From Burkholderiales bacterium (GTDB taxonomy: Bacteria; Pseudomonadota; Gammaproteobacteria; Burkholderiales; JAEUMW01): a stretch of 16,108 nt of DNA. Below, in pieces: positions 1-7,668 of this stretch. The notes under the pieces are model-generated. The model worked only from the letters and a program-made list of their open reading frames with translations. It was not told the DNA's origin and ran no database searches. Numbering within the stretch: position 1 is the first letter of the stretch; each line of letters opens with the position of its first letter. The stretch is from positions 1-16,108 of the forward strand of contig JAEUMX010000280.1 in NCBI GenBank assembly GCA_016791285.1. Reading direction: 5' to 3'. A program made the position numbers and the translations under genes.

Positions 1-342
<342 letters not shown>

Positions 343-348
343 GGTCAT

Positions 349-496
349 CTCCTCCGGTTTGGCAAAGGGTCTCTGGGGCACCAGGGTTCGCCTTATGTTT
401 CAGGATCGAAAAGTGTATTTCGTATGTCAGGAAAGAAATACTCAATCGTTCTGATTCTTTCGATAAGCGCTGGTTATCCCGGCGCCCACGACGGGG
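349..496 (-). other. Intergenic spacer upstream of glyA with nested inverted repeats
   Basis: This 148-nt spacer between the SAM hydrolase stop and glyA is AT-richer than its surroundings (about 390-470) and ends in the glyA ribosome binding site GGAGG (355-351). Two inverted repeats are nested: ATCGAAA (405-411) with TTTCGAT (458-464), and GTATTTC (415-421) with GAAATAC (435-441). No gene and no T-tract terminator are seen. On the minus strand a TTGAGT (445-440) could be a -35 element, but no acceptable -10 lies at 16-18 nt, so I do not call a promoter. It is likely the glyA regulatory region, by inference from position. Confidence 0.5.
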
Positions 497-1225
497 TCAG
501 ACGACTTGCACGTGCTCGCCGACGGACAACCCGAGCACTCCCGCCGCACTGCCCCGGTTCACCGCGATCTCGACCAGTCCGATGCTGTTCTCGTACCAGA
601 CTGCGGCACCCGGCGCGACGGCGGAAAACACCCGCGCGTGCGGTATCGTCCTGCCGGCGACAGCGATCTTGGCCGCCGCGGAAACGGCGGCGGCGCGCAG
701 CCCGGTGAAGGCGTTGCCGTAGTGATCGATGTAGATGATCTGCGCGAGGTCTTCGTTCCGGAGCACTACCTGCAGCCCGCCGACTGGCGTCACGTTGCTG
801 TTGGGAAAATCCTCGGTCGCGACGGCTGCCGCCATCGGAGCGAAGACGTCGCGCCCGTGAAAGGACGGCGCAATGTGCTCGTGCTCGACCTTGATCTGCC
901 AGAATTGGCGGGCGGCGGCGCGCGCCGCGATCACGGAGAACAGACCGTTGTCCGGACCGACGAACCAGCGCCCGTCCGCGCGCACGACCACCGCACCGCG
1001 CTCGGTGCCGACGCCGGGGTCGACCACGCCCATGAAGATGTGGCCCTTGGGAACCCTGTGCGCGAGCGCTGAGAGCAGGTGCGCGCTTGCCTCGATATCG
1101 AACGACGGCGCATCGTTCAGGAGGTGAATCACGCGTACGGCGGGCGCGTAGCGGTCCAGCACTGCTTCCACCTGGCCGACGTAGAGATCGCTCGACCCGA
1201 AGTCGCTAAAGAGGATGATAGCCAT
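497..1225 (-). CDS. SAM hydroxide adenosyltransferase (SAM hydrolase, DUF62 family)
   Basis: This 242-residue protein belongs to the family that splits S-adenosylmethionine into adenosine and methionine using a water-derived hydroxide. The diagnostic motifs are in order: SDFG (7-10) near the N-terminus, VVDPGVGTER (67-76), FVGPDNGLF (88-96) and SFHGRDVFAP (about 121-130). Asp69, Arg76 and His123 fit the conserved Asp-Arg-His set of characterised members. The C-terminal half, with YIDHYGNAFTG, fits the family's second domain. No signal peptide or membrane segment is evident, so it is probably cytosolic. The ATG at 1225 lies inside the upstream gene (20-nt overlap) and has only a weak ribosome binding site, so translational coupling is likely. 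The physiological role of this family in bacteria is poorly known. Confidence 0.9.
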   Translation of the reverse strand: MAIILFSDFGSSDLYVGQVEAVLDRYAPAVRVIHLLNDAPSFDIEASAHLLSALAHRVPKGHIFMGVVDPGVGTERGAVVVRADGRWFVGPDNGLFSVIAARAAARQFWQIKVEHEHIAPSFHGRDVFAPMAAAVATEDFPNSNVTPVGGLQVVLRNEDLAQIIYIDHYGNAFTGLRAAAVSAAAKIAVAGRTIPHARVFSAVAPGAAVWYENSIGLVEIAVNRGSAAGVLGLSVGEHVQVV

Positions 1226-1802
1226 CGCCTACGGCCGGCCTCGCCCCCTCTGCGTGCGCCCGGAACCACTCGCGCAGGAGCGGCCGCCGGACGTCGAAGC
1301 CTGCGAACATGAACCGATCCTCGTCGCGCCGCACCGGGCTGTGCGTGCGCTCGTAGGGGTGCTCGCGGGCGGTGAGCCCCTCCGGGACGAGCGCGTGCTT
1401 CTTGTGCGGGTCGAGGAGCAGGATCTCGCCCGTTGCATGGCGATGCGCGCGAGAGCGGGCGTCGACCACGCCAAGCGCTCCGCCGTGGACGACGACGATC
1501 ACGAAGTAGACCCCGGGGTAGTTGTGCCGATCGTCGTGCAGACTCACCGGACCGCAGCCGTGCAGGGTGAAGCGGTCCAGGCTCAGCCATTCGAGCGGCA
1601 TGCCGGTCTGCGCGGACACTTCGCGCCGCAAGGCGCCGGCGAAGGCGAGGCTGACGTGCTCGCCCAGCACATCGAGCTCCTTCGTCTCCTCGGCAGGGAA
1701 GCCTTCCGGGCACAGCCTGCATGCCAGCGGATAGAGGGCCTCGAGACCGGCACGGCAGGCCTCGACCCGGAGCCCGGTGCGGATGAGCGCAGCGTGCCGC
1801 AT
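1206..1802 (-). CDS. Hypothetical protein with a possible cupin/2OG-Fe(II) oxygenase-like core
   Basis: I do not recognise this 198-residue protein with certainty. Its middle part looks like a double-stranded beta-helix. It has a hydrophobic strand FTLHGCG, then SLHDDRHNYPG with an H-x-D pair (His89, Asp91), strand VYFVIVVVHGGALGVVD, and a second histidine about 45 residues on (His136) in LLLDPHKKHALVP. An HxD...H arrangement would suit a non-haem iron site, as in 2OG-Fe(II) oxygenases, but the 2OG-binding arginine is not certain. The N-terminus contains CRLC (28-31). No signal peptide is seen. I chose the ATG at 1802. An in-frame TTG at 1814 exists but abuts the terminator T-tract. GAGG sits 3 nt before the ATG, which is rather close. 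The gene overlaps the SAM hydrolase gene by 20 nt, so the two form a unit. It could be an unrelated conserved hypothetical. Confidence 0.6.
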   Translation of the reverse strand: MRHAALIRTGLRVEACRAGLEALYPLACRLCPEGFPAEETKELDVLGEHVSLAFAGALRREVSAQTGMPLEWLSLDRFTLHGCGPVSLHDDRHNYPGVYFVIVVVHGGALGVVDARSRAHRHATGEILLLDPHKKHALVPEGLTAREHPYERTHSPVRRDEDRFMFAGFDVRRPLLREWFRAHAEGARPAVGDGYHPL

Positions 1803-1814
1803 GGACCTCGTCAA

Positions 1815-1843
1815 CGAAAAAGGCCGGGACAGTCCCGGCCTTT
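1815..1843 (-). terminator. Intrinsic terminator of the alpha operon
   Basis: On the minus strand, AAAGGCCGGGA, loop CTG and TCCCGGCCTTT form an 11-bp perfect stem (1819-1843) with a GC-rich core (1822-1840). A five-T run at 1821-1817 follows. It starts 24 nt after the rplQ stop codon, as expected for the end of the rpsM-rplQ transcript. The plus-strand reading has only a short T-run (TTTCTT), so it is mainly a minus-strand terminator. The next gene's ATG is at 1802, about 12 nt downstream. Confidence 0.9.
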
Positions 1844-1867
1844 CTTGATCTGCCGACCGGCGAGCCG

Positions 1868-2260
1868 TCAGGCGTTCGCCTCGGTCGGGGCAGCGGCCTC
1901 CTGCGGCCGGTCCATCAGCTCCACCAGTGCCATGGGCGCATTGTCACCCTGGCGAAAGCCGAACTTCAGGATGCGCAGATAGCCGCCGTTGCGCTTGGCA
2001 TAGCGCGGCCCGAGCTCGTCGAACAGCTTCACTACCATCTGCCGGTCGCGCAGCCGGTTGAAGGCGAGGCGACGATTCGCGAGTGTCGCCGTCTTGCCGA
2101 GCGTGATCATGGGCTCCACCACGCGCCGCAGCTCCTTGGCCTTGGGCAGCGTGGTCCTGATGACCTCGTGCCGGAGCAGCGAATTGGTCATGTTGCGGAA
2201 CATCGCGAGGCGATGACTGCTGGTGCGGTTGAGCTTGCGTAGACCGAGGCGGTGGCGCAT
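1868..2260 (-). CDS. rplQ: 50S ribosomal protein L17
   Basis: L17 is a large-subunit protein near the exit-tunnel surface. The 130 residues start with the typical [17 protein letters not shown] and continue with [20 protein letters not shown] and [16 protein letters not shown]. The core ends near [17 protein letters not shown] and is followed by a short Ala/Glu-rich tail ([11 protein letters not shown]). The length is close to E. coli L17 (127). The gene begins 30 nt after rpoA with the ribosome binding site GGAG about 9 nt before the ATG. It is the last gene of the alpha block and is followed by an intrinsic terminator. Confidence 0.98.
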   Translation of the reverse strand: MRHRLGLRKLNRTSSHRLAMFRNMTNSLLRHEVIRTTLPKAKELRRVVEPMITLGKTATLANRRLAFNRLRDRQMVVKLFDELGPRYAKRNGGYLRILKFGFRQGDNAPMALVELMDRPQEAAAPTEANA

Positions 2261-2290
2261 GGTGGTTACTCCGTTTTTCCTGGCCCGGCC

Positions 2291-3268
2291 TTATGGCTTC
2301 TCGAGCCCTGCAGGCGGCCAGTTCTCGAGCTTCATCCCGAGGGTGAGACCGCGCGAGGCCAGAACTTCCTTGATCTCGTTGAGCGACTTGCGTCCGAGAT
2401 TCGGCGTCTTGAGCAGCTCGGTCTCGGTACGCTGGATGAGATCGCCGATGTAGTAGATGTTCTCGGCCTTGAGGCAATTGGCCGAGCGCACCGTGAGCTC
2501 GAGGTCGTCCACCGGACGCAGCAGGATCGGATCGACCTGTGGCGCCCTGGGCGCCTCGATCGCGGCGGGAGTGGGGCGGATGTCCGCGAAGAGCTGCAAC
2601 TGGTCGACCAGGATGCGCGCCGCGAAGCGGATCGCCTCCTCCGGTTCCACGCTGCCGTTGGTCTCGATGTCGATCACCAGCTTGTCGAGGTCGGTGCGCT
2701 GCTCGACGCGCGCCGACTCCACCGCATAGCTCACGCGGCGCACCGGGCTGAAGGAAGCATCCAGCATGATGCTGCCGATCGAGCGCGAATCCTTGTCGGT
2801 GATGCGCGAGGTGGCAGGCACGTAGCCACGGCCGTGCTCGACCTTGAGCTGCATGTCGATCTTGCCGCCGGCTGCAAGATGAGCGACGACGTGATCCGGG
2901 TTGATGATCTCGACGTCGTGCGACACCTCGATGTCACCGGCGGTGACGACTCCCTCTCCCTCCTTCCTGAGGGAAAGCAGCGCATCCTCGCGGTTGTGCA
3001 GCTTGAGGACCACCCCCTTCAGATTGAGCAGGATGTCCACCACGTCTTCCTGCACGCCGTCGAGCGTCGAGTACTCGTGCAGCACGCCCGAGATCTTCAC
3101 CTCGGTGGGCGCGTAACCCGGCATCGACGAAAGCAGCACACGGCGCAGCGCGTTCCCGAGCGTGTGGCCGTAACCGCGCTCGAAGGGCTCCATCGTGACC
3201 TTCGCGTGCAGTGGCGAGATGTTCTGGACGTCGACGATCCGCGGCTTCAAGAATCCGGTGCTTTGCAT
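2291..3268 (-). CDS. rpoA: DNA-directed RNA polymerase subunit alpha
   Basis: The alpha subunit nucleates RNA polymerase assembly through its N-terminal dimerisation domain (about 1-230, with [20 protein letters not shown]). It contacts UP elements and activators through its C-terminal domain (about 245-325, with [18 protein letters not shown] and [16 protein letters not shown]). The arginine in [13 protein letters not shown] corresponds to DNA-contacting Arg265 of E. coli. The length is 325 residues against 329 in E. coli. I chose the ATG at 3268 ([15 protein letters not shown]), which matches the family N-terminus and has AGGA upstream. The frame is open further to a TTG at 3286, but that would add an unconserved hexapeptide. 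The gene lies 21 nt after rpsD. Confidence 0.98.
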   Translation of the reverse strand: MQSTGFLKPRIVDVQNISPLHAKVTMEPFERGYGHTLGNALRRVLLSSMPGYAPTEVKISGVLHEYSTLDGVQEDVVDILLNLKGVVLKLHNREDALLSLRKEGEGVVTAGDIEVSHDVEIINPDHVVAHLAAGGKIDMQLKVEHGRGYVPATSRITDKDSRSIGSIMLDASFSPVRRVSYAVESARVEQRTDLDKLVIDIETNGSVEPEEAIRFAARILVDQLQLFADIRPTPAAIEAPRAPQVDPILLRPVDDLELTVRSANCLKAENIYYIGDLIQRTETELLKTPNLGRKSLNEIKEVLASRGLTLGMKLENWPPAGLEKP

Positions 3269-3289
3269 AGACTGTGGTCCTGGCAATGA

Positions 3290-3916
3290 TTACTTGGAGT
3301 AGAGCTCGATGACCAAGCTTTCATTGATGGTGGGTGGCAGCTCGGAGCGCTGCGGCAAGGCCTTGAAGGTGCCCCTGAGGCCCTTCACGTCGACCTCGAT
3401 CCAATCCGGAAAGCCGCGGCCCTCCGCCGCTTCGGCGGCGCCCTTGACCCGCAGCTGCGCTTTCGCCTTCTCGGCCACTTCGACGACGTCGCCGGGGCGA
3501 ACCCGATAGGACGGGATGTTCACCCGCCGGCCGTTGACGACGATGCCATTGTGGCGAACGATCTGCCGCGCCTCCGAGCGCGACGCACCGAAGCCCATGC
3601 GGTAGCACACCGTGTCGAGCCTGCTCTCCAGCACCTGCAGCAGGTTCTCGCCGGTGATGCCGCGACGCCGGTCGGCCTCCTGGTACGCGCCCCGGAACTG
3701 GCGCTCGAGCACGCCATAGATGCGCCGCACCTTCTGCTTCTCGCGCAACTGGTTCGCATAGTCCGACTTGCGCAGGTTCTTCTGCCCGTGCTGCCCGGGC
3801 GCGTAGCTGCGGCGCTCGATCGCGCACTTGTCGGTGTAGCACTTCTCACCCTTCAGGAAGAGCTTCTCTCCCTCGCGGCGGCAAAGACGACACTTGGCGT
3901 CCGTATAGCGGGCCAT
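3290..3916 (-). CDS. rpsD: 30S ribosomal protein S4, zinc-type (four-cysteine) form
   Basis: S4 is a primary 16S rRNA-binding protein that starts assembly of the 30S body. In E. coli it also represses the alpha operon. The 208 residues include the S4 RNA-binding domain ([20 protein letters not shown], then [18 protein letters not shown]) and the usual ending VIELYSK. The N-terminus has Cys9, Cys12, Cys26 and Cys31 (C-x2-C-x13-C-x4-C), the spacing of the zinc-binding S4 of Thermus. The E. coli S4 and the betaproteobacterial S4 sequences I can recall have lost this set. The ribosome binding site GGAG overlaps the rpsK stop codon TAG, which suggests coupling. The identity is certain; the unusual point is which S4 subtype it is. 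Confidence 0.98.
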   Translation of the reverse strand: MARYTDAKCRLCRREGEKLFLKGEKCYTDKCAIERRSYAPGQHGQKNLRKSDYANQLREKQKVRRIYGVLERQFRGAYQEADRRRGITGENLLQVLESRLDTVCYRMGFGASRSEARQIVRHNGIVVNGRRVNIPSYRVRPGDVVEVAEKAKAQLRVKGAAEAAEGRGFPDWIEVDVKGLRGTFKALPQRSELPPTINESLVIELYSK

Positions 3917-3929
3917 GGGCGAAATACTC

Positions 3930-4319
3930 CTAGATGCGGCGCTTCTTCGGCGGCCGGCAGCCGTTGTGCGGCACTGGCGTCACGTCCGAGATGCTGGTGA
4001 TCTTGAAACCGCAGGCGTTCAGGGCGCGCACGGCCGACTCGCGGCCGGGTCCCGGACCCTTGATGCGGACCTCGAGGTTCTTCACGCCGCACTCCTGCGC
4101 CGCTCGACCCGCCTGCTCCGCGGCGACCTGTGCGGAGAACGGCGTGCTCTTGCGCGACCCCTTGAACCCAGCGGAACCGGAAGTCGCCCACGAGAGCGCA
4201 TTGCCCTGCCGGTCCGTGATGGTCACGATGGTGTTGTTGAAGGATGCGTGAACGTGGGCGATACCCTCCGCCACGTTCTTCTTGACCTTCTTTCGCACCC
4301 GGGTGCTTGCCTTAGCCAT
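3930..4319 (-). CDS. rpsK: 30S ribosomal protein S11
   Basis: S11 sits on the 30S platform near the mRNA exit path, next to S7 and S18. The 129 residues match E. coli S11 in length and motifs: [56 protein letters not shown], and the basic end [16 protein letters not shown]. It starts 12 nt after rpsM with TGAGGA overlapping the rpsM stop, and ends 13 nt before the rpsD ATG. Confidence 0.98.
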   Translation of the reverse strand: MAKASTRVRKKVKKNVAEGIAHVHASFNNTIVTITDRQGNALSWATSGSAGFKGSRKSTPFSAQVAAEQAGRAAQECGVKNLEVRIKGPGPGRESAVRALNACGFKITSISDVTPVPHNGCRPPKKRRI

Positions 4320-4331
4320 GCTGGATCGTCC

Positions 4332-4706
4332 TCACTTCCCGGCGGCGCGACCGGCGCCGATCGCCTTGCGCGGACCCTTGCGGGTGCGCGCGTTGGTGCG
4401 CGTACGCTGCCCGCGAACCGGCAGCCCGCGGCGGTGGCGCAAGCCTCGGTAGCAGCCGAGATCCATGAGCCGCTTGATGTTCATCGTGGTCTCGCGGCGC
4501 AGATCGCCCTCGACCGTGAACTTGCCGACCTGCTCGCGCAGCCGGTCCATCTGCTGCTCCGATAGCTCCTTGACCTTGGCGTTCACCTCTACGCCCGCGG
4601 CGGTGCAGATCGCCCGCGCGCGTGCGCGGCCGATGCCGTAGATCGCGGTCAGCGCAATCTCGGCGTGCTGATGATTGGGGATGTTTACCCCGGCAATCCG
4701 GGCCAT
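4332..4706 (-). CDS. rpsM: 30S ribosomal protein S13
   Basis: S13 is in the 30S head and forms inter-subunit bridges with L5; its basic tail approaches the P-site tRNA. The 124 residues start [20 protein letters not shown], contain the helix-hairpin-helix segment [12 protein letters not shown], and then [20 protein letters not shown] with a [14 protein letters not shown] tail. It is the first gene of the alpha block. GGAG lies 5 nt before the ATG at 4706, and a strong promoter lies immediately upstream (4761-4733), so the untranslated leader would be only about 20 nt. Confidence 0.98.
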   Translation of the reverse strand: MARIAGVNIPNHQHAEIALTAIYGIGRARARAICTAAGVEVNAKVKELSEQQMDRLREQVGKFTVEGDLRRETTMNIKRLMDLGCYRGLRHRRGLPVRGQRTRTNARTRKGPRKAIGAGRAAGK

Positions 4707-4732
4707 GGATGCTCCGCGAAAGAAAACCCGTA

Positions 4733-4761
4733 ATTATATGTAGCCTGGTCGCTTCGTTCAA
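4733..4761 (-). promoter_or_regulatory. Sigma70-type promoter of the alpha operon (rpsM-rplQ)
   Basis: On the minus strand, TTGAAC (4761-4756) is followed by a 17-nt spacer and TATAAT (4738-4733). That is four of six -35 bases and a perfect -10 at optimal spacing. The -35 hexamer overlaps the rpmJ stop codon (GGT TGA AC). Transcription would begin around 4726, giving a leader of about 20 nt before the rpsM ATG. The call rests on sequence match and position; no start site has been mapped. Confidence 0.8.
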
Positions 4762-4871
4762 CCCTGCCGCTGCTTGTGACGCGGGTCGGAGCAGATCACG
4801 CGCACCACCCGCTTGCGCCGGATGATCTTGCACTTGCGACAGATCTTCTTGACCGATGCCTGAACTCTCAT
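4758..4871 (-). CDS. rpmJ: 50S ribosomal protein L36, zinc-type
   Basis: This small gene encodes 37 residues, [15 protein letters not shown] followed by [22 protein letters not shown] in two parts, ending at a TGA. L36 organises 23S rRNA in the large subunit. Cys11, Cys14, Cys27 and His32 form the expected zinc site, so this is the primary zinc-type L36 and not the zinc-free paralogue. The ribosome binding site AGGAGAGGG precedes the ATG at 4871 closely. A strong hairpin lies just upstream, and its stop codon is embedded in the alpha-operon promoter. It is the last gene of the spc block. Confidence 0.97.
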   Translation of the reverse strand: MRVQASVKKICRKCKIIRRKRVVRVICSDPRHKQRQG

Positions 4872-4886
4872 GTCCCTCTCCTATCG

Positions 4887-4914
4887 CGGCTGCACTCCCC
4901 GGGGAGTGCAACCG
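4887..4914 (-). repeat. Strong palindromic hairpin between infA and rpmJ
   Basis: A perfect 20-bp palindrome occupies 4891-4910 (half-site TGCACTCCCC). On the transcribed strand it extends outward through a U-G wobble and three GC pairs to a 12-bp stem with a CCGG tetraloop. It ends 15 nt before the rpmJ start, directly before the ribosome binding site. No T-tract follows, so it is not a standard intrinsic terminator. It could be an RNA-stability or processing element, a translational control structure, or a DNA-level operator. Confidence 0.75.
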
Positions 4915-4937
4915 AAGCCTGCTCTGGATGTTGCGCC

Positions 4938-5156
4938 CTACTTGGCCCGGAATACGATGCGCGCCCGGGACAGATCGTAGGGAGTCAATTCCACCGTCAC
5001 CTTGTCGCCCGGCAGGATGCGGATGTAATGCATGCGCATCTTGCCGGAGATATGCCCGAGGACGATGTGACCGTTTTCGAGCTTGACGCGGAACGTTGCG
5101 TTGGGCAGGGTCTCCACCACCTCACCCTGCATCTGGATCGTCTCTTCCTTCGACAT
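4938..5156 (-). CDS. infA: Translation initiation factor IF-1
   Basis: IF-1 occupies the 30S A site during initiation and assists IF-2 and IF-3. The 72 residues form one OB-fold (S1-like) domain with the conserved [37 protein letters not shown] and [16 protein letters not shown]. The length matches E. coli IF-1. The start is 6 nt after the secY TAG, and the ribosome binding site AGGA overlaps that stop. Its place between secY and rpmJ differs from E. coli, where infA is elsewhere, and fits the usual betaproteobacterial order. Confidence 0.98.
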   Translation of the reverse strand: MSKEETIQMQGEVVETLPNATFRVKLENGHIVLGHISGKMRMHYIRILPGDKVTVELTPYDLSRARIVFRAK

Positions 5157-5162
5157 GCGATC

Positions 5163-6491
5163 CTATCGAGGACGTGGAAGACCACCGCCCTTGATGGGCG
5201 ACTTCTTCAAGAGTGGCTCGTACTGGTGCGAAATCATGTACGCCTGCACCTGCGCCCAGAAATCCATCGTCACCACCACCACGATCAAGAGACTGGTGCC
5301 CCCGAAGTAGAACGGAACGTTCCATTTCACGATCAGAAACTCCGGCAGCAGGCAGACGAGCGTGACGTAGGCCGCGCCGGCGAGCGTGAGACGCGTCAGG
5401 ATCTTCTCGACGTACTTTGCCGTCTGGTCGCCGGGCCGGATGCCGGGCACGAAGGCGCCGCTCTTCTTCAGGTTGTCCGCCGTCTCCTTCGGATTGAAGA
5501 CGAGCGCCGTATAGAAGAAGCAGAAGAAGACGATGGCGGCACCGTAGAGCAGAACGTACACCGGCTGACCAGGGTGCAGCGTCGCCGCGAGGTCCCGCAG
5601 CCAGTTGGTCTGCTCGCTCTGACCGAACATGCCGGCGATCGTTGCAGGGAACAGGATGATGCTGGACGCGAAGATCGGCGGGATGACGCCCGCCATGTTG
5701 AGCTTGAGCGGCAGGAAGGACGTCTGCCCGCCGTAGATGCGCTTGCCGACCTGCCGCTTCGCATAGTTCACCAGGATCTTGCGCTGGCCGCGTTCGACGA
5801 ACACCACGAAAGCGGTGACCAGGATCGCGGCGGCGAACAGCAGCAGCACGAACGGGATCGAGAACGCGCCGGTGCGGGCAAGCTCCAGGGTGCCTCCGAT
5901 GGCTTGCGGCAGGCCCGCCGCGATGCCCGCGAAAATGATGATCGAGATGCCGTTGCCCAGGCCCCGCTCCGTGATCTGCTCACCCAGCCACATGAGGAAC
6001 ATGGTGCCGGTAACGAGCGTGATGACCGTGTTGAAACGGAACATGAGACCGGGATCGAGCACCAGTCCCGCCTGTCCCTCGAGCGCGACGGAAATGCCCA
6101 CCGCCTGAAACGTGGCGAGCACGACTGTGCCGTAACGCGTGTACTGCGTGATCTTGCGGCGCCCCGCCTCGCCTTCCTTCTTCAGTGCCTCGAGCGTCGG
6201 GACCACCACCGTCATGAGCTGCATGATGATGGAGGCGGAGATGTACGGCATGATGCCGAGGGCGAAAATCGTGAAGCGGGAGAGCGCGCCGCCCGAGAAC
6301 ATGTTGAACATGTCGAGGATGCCGCCGCGCTGCGTCCGGAAGAGCTCTTCCAGCACCACCGGGTCGATGCCTGGCACCGGGATGTGGGCGCCGATGCGGT
6401 AGACGATCAGCGCACCGAGCAGGAACAGCAGCCGCCTGCGCAGATCGCCGAAGCGCCCGGACAGACCCAGGGCGGAAGTCGTGGAGGCCAC
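5163..6491 (-). CDS. secY: Preprotein translocase subunit SecY
   Basis: SecY forms the inner-membrane protein-conducting channel with SecE and SecG. It moves unfolded preproteins driven by SecA and inserts membrane proteins with SecYEG-bound ribosomes. The 442 residues have the expected ten hydrophobic segments. Signatures are [15 protein letters not shown] (TM1), [18 protein letters not shown] (plug and TM2), the cytosolic loop [19 protein letters not shown] (SecA/ribosome contact), and [19 protein letters not shown] chose the GTG at 6491 (product [12 protein letters not shown]), 13 nt after the rplO stop, with TGAGGG upstream. The frame is open to an ATG at 6551, but that lies inside rplO and adds unconserved residues. 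Confidence 0.96.
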   Translation of the reverse strand: MASTTSALGLSGRFGDLRRRLLFLLGALIVYRIGAHIPVPGIDPVVLEELFRTQRGGILDMFNMFSGGALSRFTIFALGIMPYISASIIMQLMTVVVPTLEALKKEGEAGRRKITQYTRYGTVVLATFQAVGISVALEGQAGLVLDPGLMFRFNTVITLVTGTMFLMWLGEQITERGLGNGISIIIFAGIAAGLPQAIGGTLELARTGAFSIPFVLLLFAAAILVTAFVVFVERGQRKILVNYAKRQVGKRIYGGQTSFLPLKLNMAGVIPPIFASSIILFPATIAGMFGQSEQTNWLRDLAATLHPGQPVYVLLYGAAIVFFCFFYTALVFNPKETADNLKKSGAFVPGIRPGDQTAKYVEKILTRLTLAGAAYVTLVCLLPEFLIVKWNVPFYFGGTSLLIVVVVTMDFWAQVQAYMISHQYEPLLKKSPIKGGGLPRPR

Positions 6492-6504
6492 GTGAGTTTG
6501 TCCC

Positions 6505-6939
6505 TCAGGCCTCGATGCTGCCGCCTGCCGCTTCGATCGCGGTGCGCGCACCCTTGGTCACGAGCACGCCCTTGAGCTTGAGCGCACGCTCCACCTTGCC
6601 CTTCAGGATGACCTTCGCCGAGCGCGCCGCCGCACTCACCAAACCGGCGTCCCTCAGCACCGCCAGGTCGATCACGTCGGCCGCGATGGTGCCGAGCGCG
6701 ACCAGCCGCACTTCCTCGGTCTCGCCCGCGCCGGGAGGCGTGAAGCCGCGCTTCGGCAACCGGCGCTGCAGCGGCATCTGCCCGCCCTCGAAGCCGACCT
6801 TGTGAAAGCCGCCGGAGCGCGCCTTCTGGCCCTTGTGGCCGCGGCCCGCGGTCTTGCCGAGTCCGCTGCCGATGCCGCGGCCAACGCGACGGCGGGGGCG
6901 CTTGGCTCCGGCAGCGGGTTTGAGCGTGTTCAATCGCAT
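6505..6939 (-). CDS. rplO: 50S ribosomal protein L15
   Basis: L15 is a late-binding large-subunit protein that threads a long basic N-terminal arm into 23S rRNA. The 144 residues equal the E. coli length. The Gly/Arg-rich arm has [20 protein letters not shown] and GQKARSGG, then [18 protein letters not shown], and a globular end with [18 protein letters not shown]. The ATG lies one base after the rpmD TGA, with GAGGG inside the rpmD 3' end, so the two are probably coupled. Confidence 0.98.
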   Translation of the reverse strand: MRLNTLKPAAGAKRPRRRVGRGIGSGLGKTAGRGHKGQKARSGGFHKVGFEGGQMPLQRRLPKRGFTPPGAGETEEVRLVALGTIAADVIDLAVLRDAGLVSAAARSAKVILKGKVERALKLKGVLVTKGARTAIEAAGGSIEA

Positions 6940-6940
6940 C

Positions 6941-7129
6941 TCAGCCCTCGCACTTCACCAGGTAACTCACCTTCCGGATCATGCCGCGCACGGCGGGCGT
7001 GTCCACGACTTCGACGCTCTGCCGCAGCCGTCTCAGACCCAGGCCGCGCACGCAGGCGCGATGGGACGCGAGCGTGCCGATCGTGCTTTTCACCAGCGTG
7101 ACCTTGAGCTTCTTGTCAGATTGGGTCAT
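6941..7129 (-). CDS. rpmD: 50S ribosomal protein L30
   Basis: L30 is a small large-subunit protein. From the ATG at 7129 it has 62 residues: [18 protein letters not shown], then [38 protein letters not shown]. Family members have about 60 residues. An earlier in-frame ATG at 7135 overlaps the rpsE stop (TAATG) and would add two residues. GGGG lies about 8 nt from 7129 but only about 2 nt from 7135, so I prefer 7129. Placement between rpsE and rplO is canonical. Confidence 0.95.
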   Translation of the reverse strand: MTQSDKKLKVTLVKSTIGTLASHRACVRGLGLRRLRQSVEVVDTPAVRGMIRKVSYLVKCEG

Positions 7130-7134
7130 CGACA

Positions 7135-7656
7135 TTACCCCGTAATTTCTTCCACCGTCTTGCCGCGCTTGGCGGCAATCTCCGACGGCGTGTTCATCTC
7201 GGCGAGGCCGTTCAACGTGGCACGCACGACGTTGTAGGGATTGGTCGAGCCGAAGCACTTGGCCAGCACGTTGGTGACACCCATGACCTCGAACACCGCG
7301 CGCATTGCGCCGCCGGCGATGATGCCGGTCCCCTCCGAGGCAGGCTGGATGTAGACCGTGCTGGCACCGTGCTTGCCGATCACCGCGTGATGCAGCGTGC
7401 CGCTCTTGAGGCTCACCTTGAAGAGCTTGCGGCGCGCCTCGTCGAGCGCCTTCTGCACCGCCACCGGCACCTCGCGCGCCTTGCCCTTGCCCATGCCGAC
7501 GCCACCATCGCCGTCGCCCACCACCGTGAGCGCTGCGAAGCCGAGGATGCGACCGCCCTTCACGACCTTCGTGACGCGGTTCACGGAGATCATCTTCTCC
7601 TTCAGACCGTCGCCGCGGTCCTCGCCCGACTGCATCTTGGGTTGCATTCTCGCCAT
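7135..7656 (-). CDS. rpsE: 30S ribosomal protein S5
   Basis: S5 sits at the junction of the 30S head and body, lines the mRNA entry tunnel and affects decoding fidelity. The 173 residues have the N-terminal double-stranded RNA-binding-type domain ([37 protein letters not shown]) and the C-terminal domain ([37 protein letters not shown]). The VTKVVKGGR loop is where spectinomycin-resistance changes map in other species; no unusual residue is apparent here. GGAG lies 8 nt before the ATG, next to the rplR stop. Confidence 0.98.
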   Translation of the reverse strand: MARMQPKMQSGEDRGDGLKEKMISVNRVTKVVKGGRILGFAALTVVGDGDGGVGMGKGKAREVPVAVQKALDEARRKLFKVSLKSGTLHHAVIGKHGASTVYIQPASEGTGIIAGGAMRAVFEVMGVTNVLAKCFGSTNPYNVVRATLNGLAEMNTPSEIAAKRGKTVEEITG

Positions 7657-7668
7657 CGTGGACTCCGA

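Noticed and set aside
440..445. TTGAGT as a -35 element for glyA
   Set aside because: No -10 of acceptable quality is found at 16-18 nt spacing.
1129..1722. Minus-strand 197-codon frame over the hypothetical and SAM hydrolase genes
   Set aside because: Arg/Pro/Ala-rich shadow in another frame; the SAM hydrolase motifs fix the real frame.
3269..3286. RpoA start at TTG 3286
   Set aside because: The ATG at 3268 matches the family N-terminus and has AGGA at a better distance.
2252..3289. Plus-strand open frame of 345 codons opposite rpoA
   Set aside because: Antisense shadow of rpoA with no family signature or convincing ribosome binding site.
6492..6551. N-terminal extension of SecY from an ATG at 6551
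   Set aside because: It lies inside rplO, adds a basic non-conserved stretch, and the GTG at 6491 has a suitable ribosome binding site and family-like start.
4776..6575. Plus-strand open frame of 599 codons opposite rpmJ, infA and secY
   Set aside because: It runs antisense to three certain genes, its product is His/Arg/Asp-rich with no recognisable domain, and long antisense frames are expected in GC-rich, strongly codon-biased genes.
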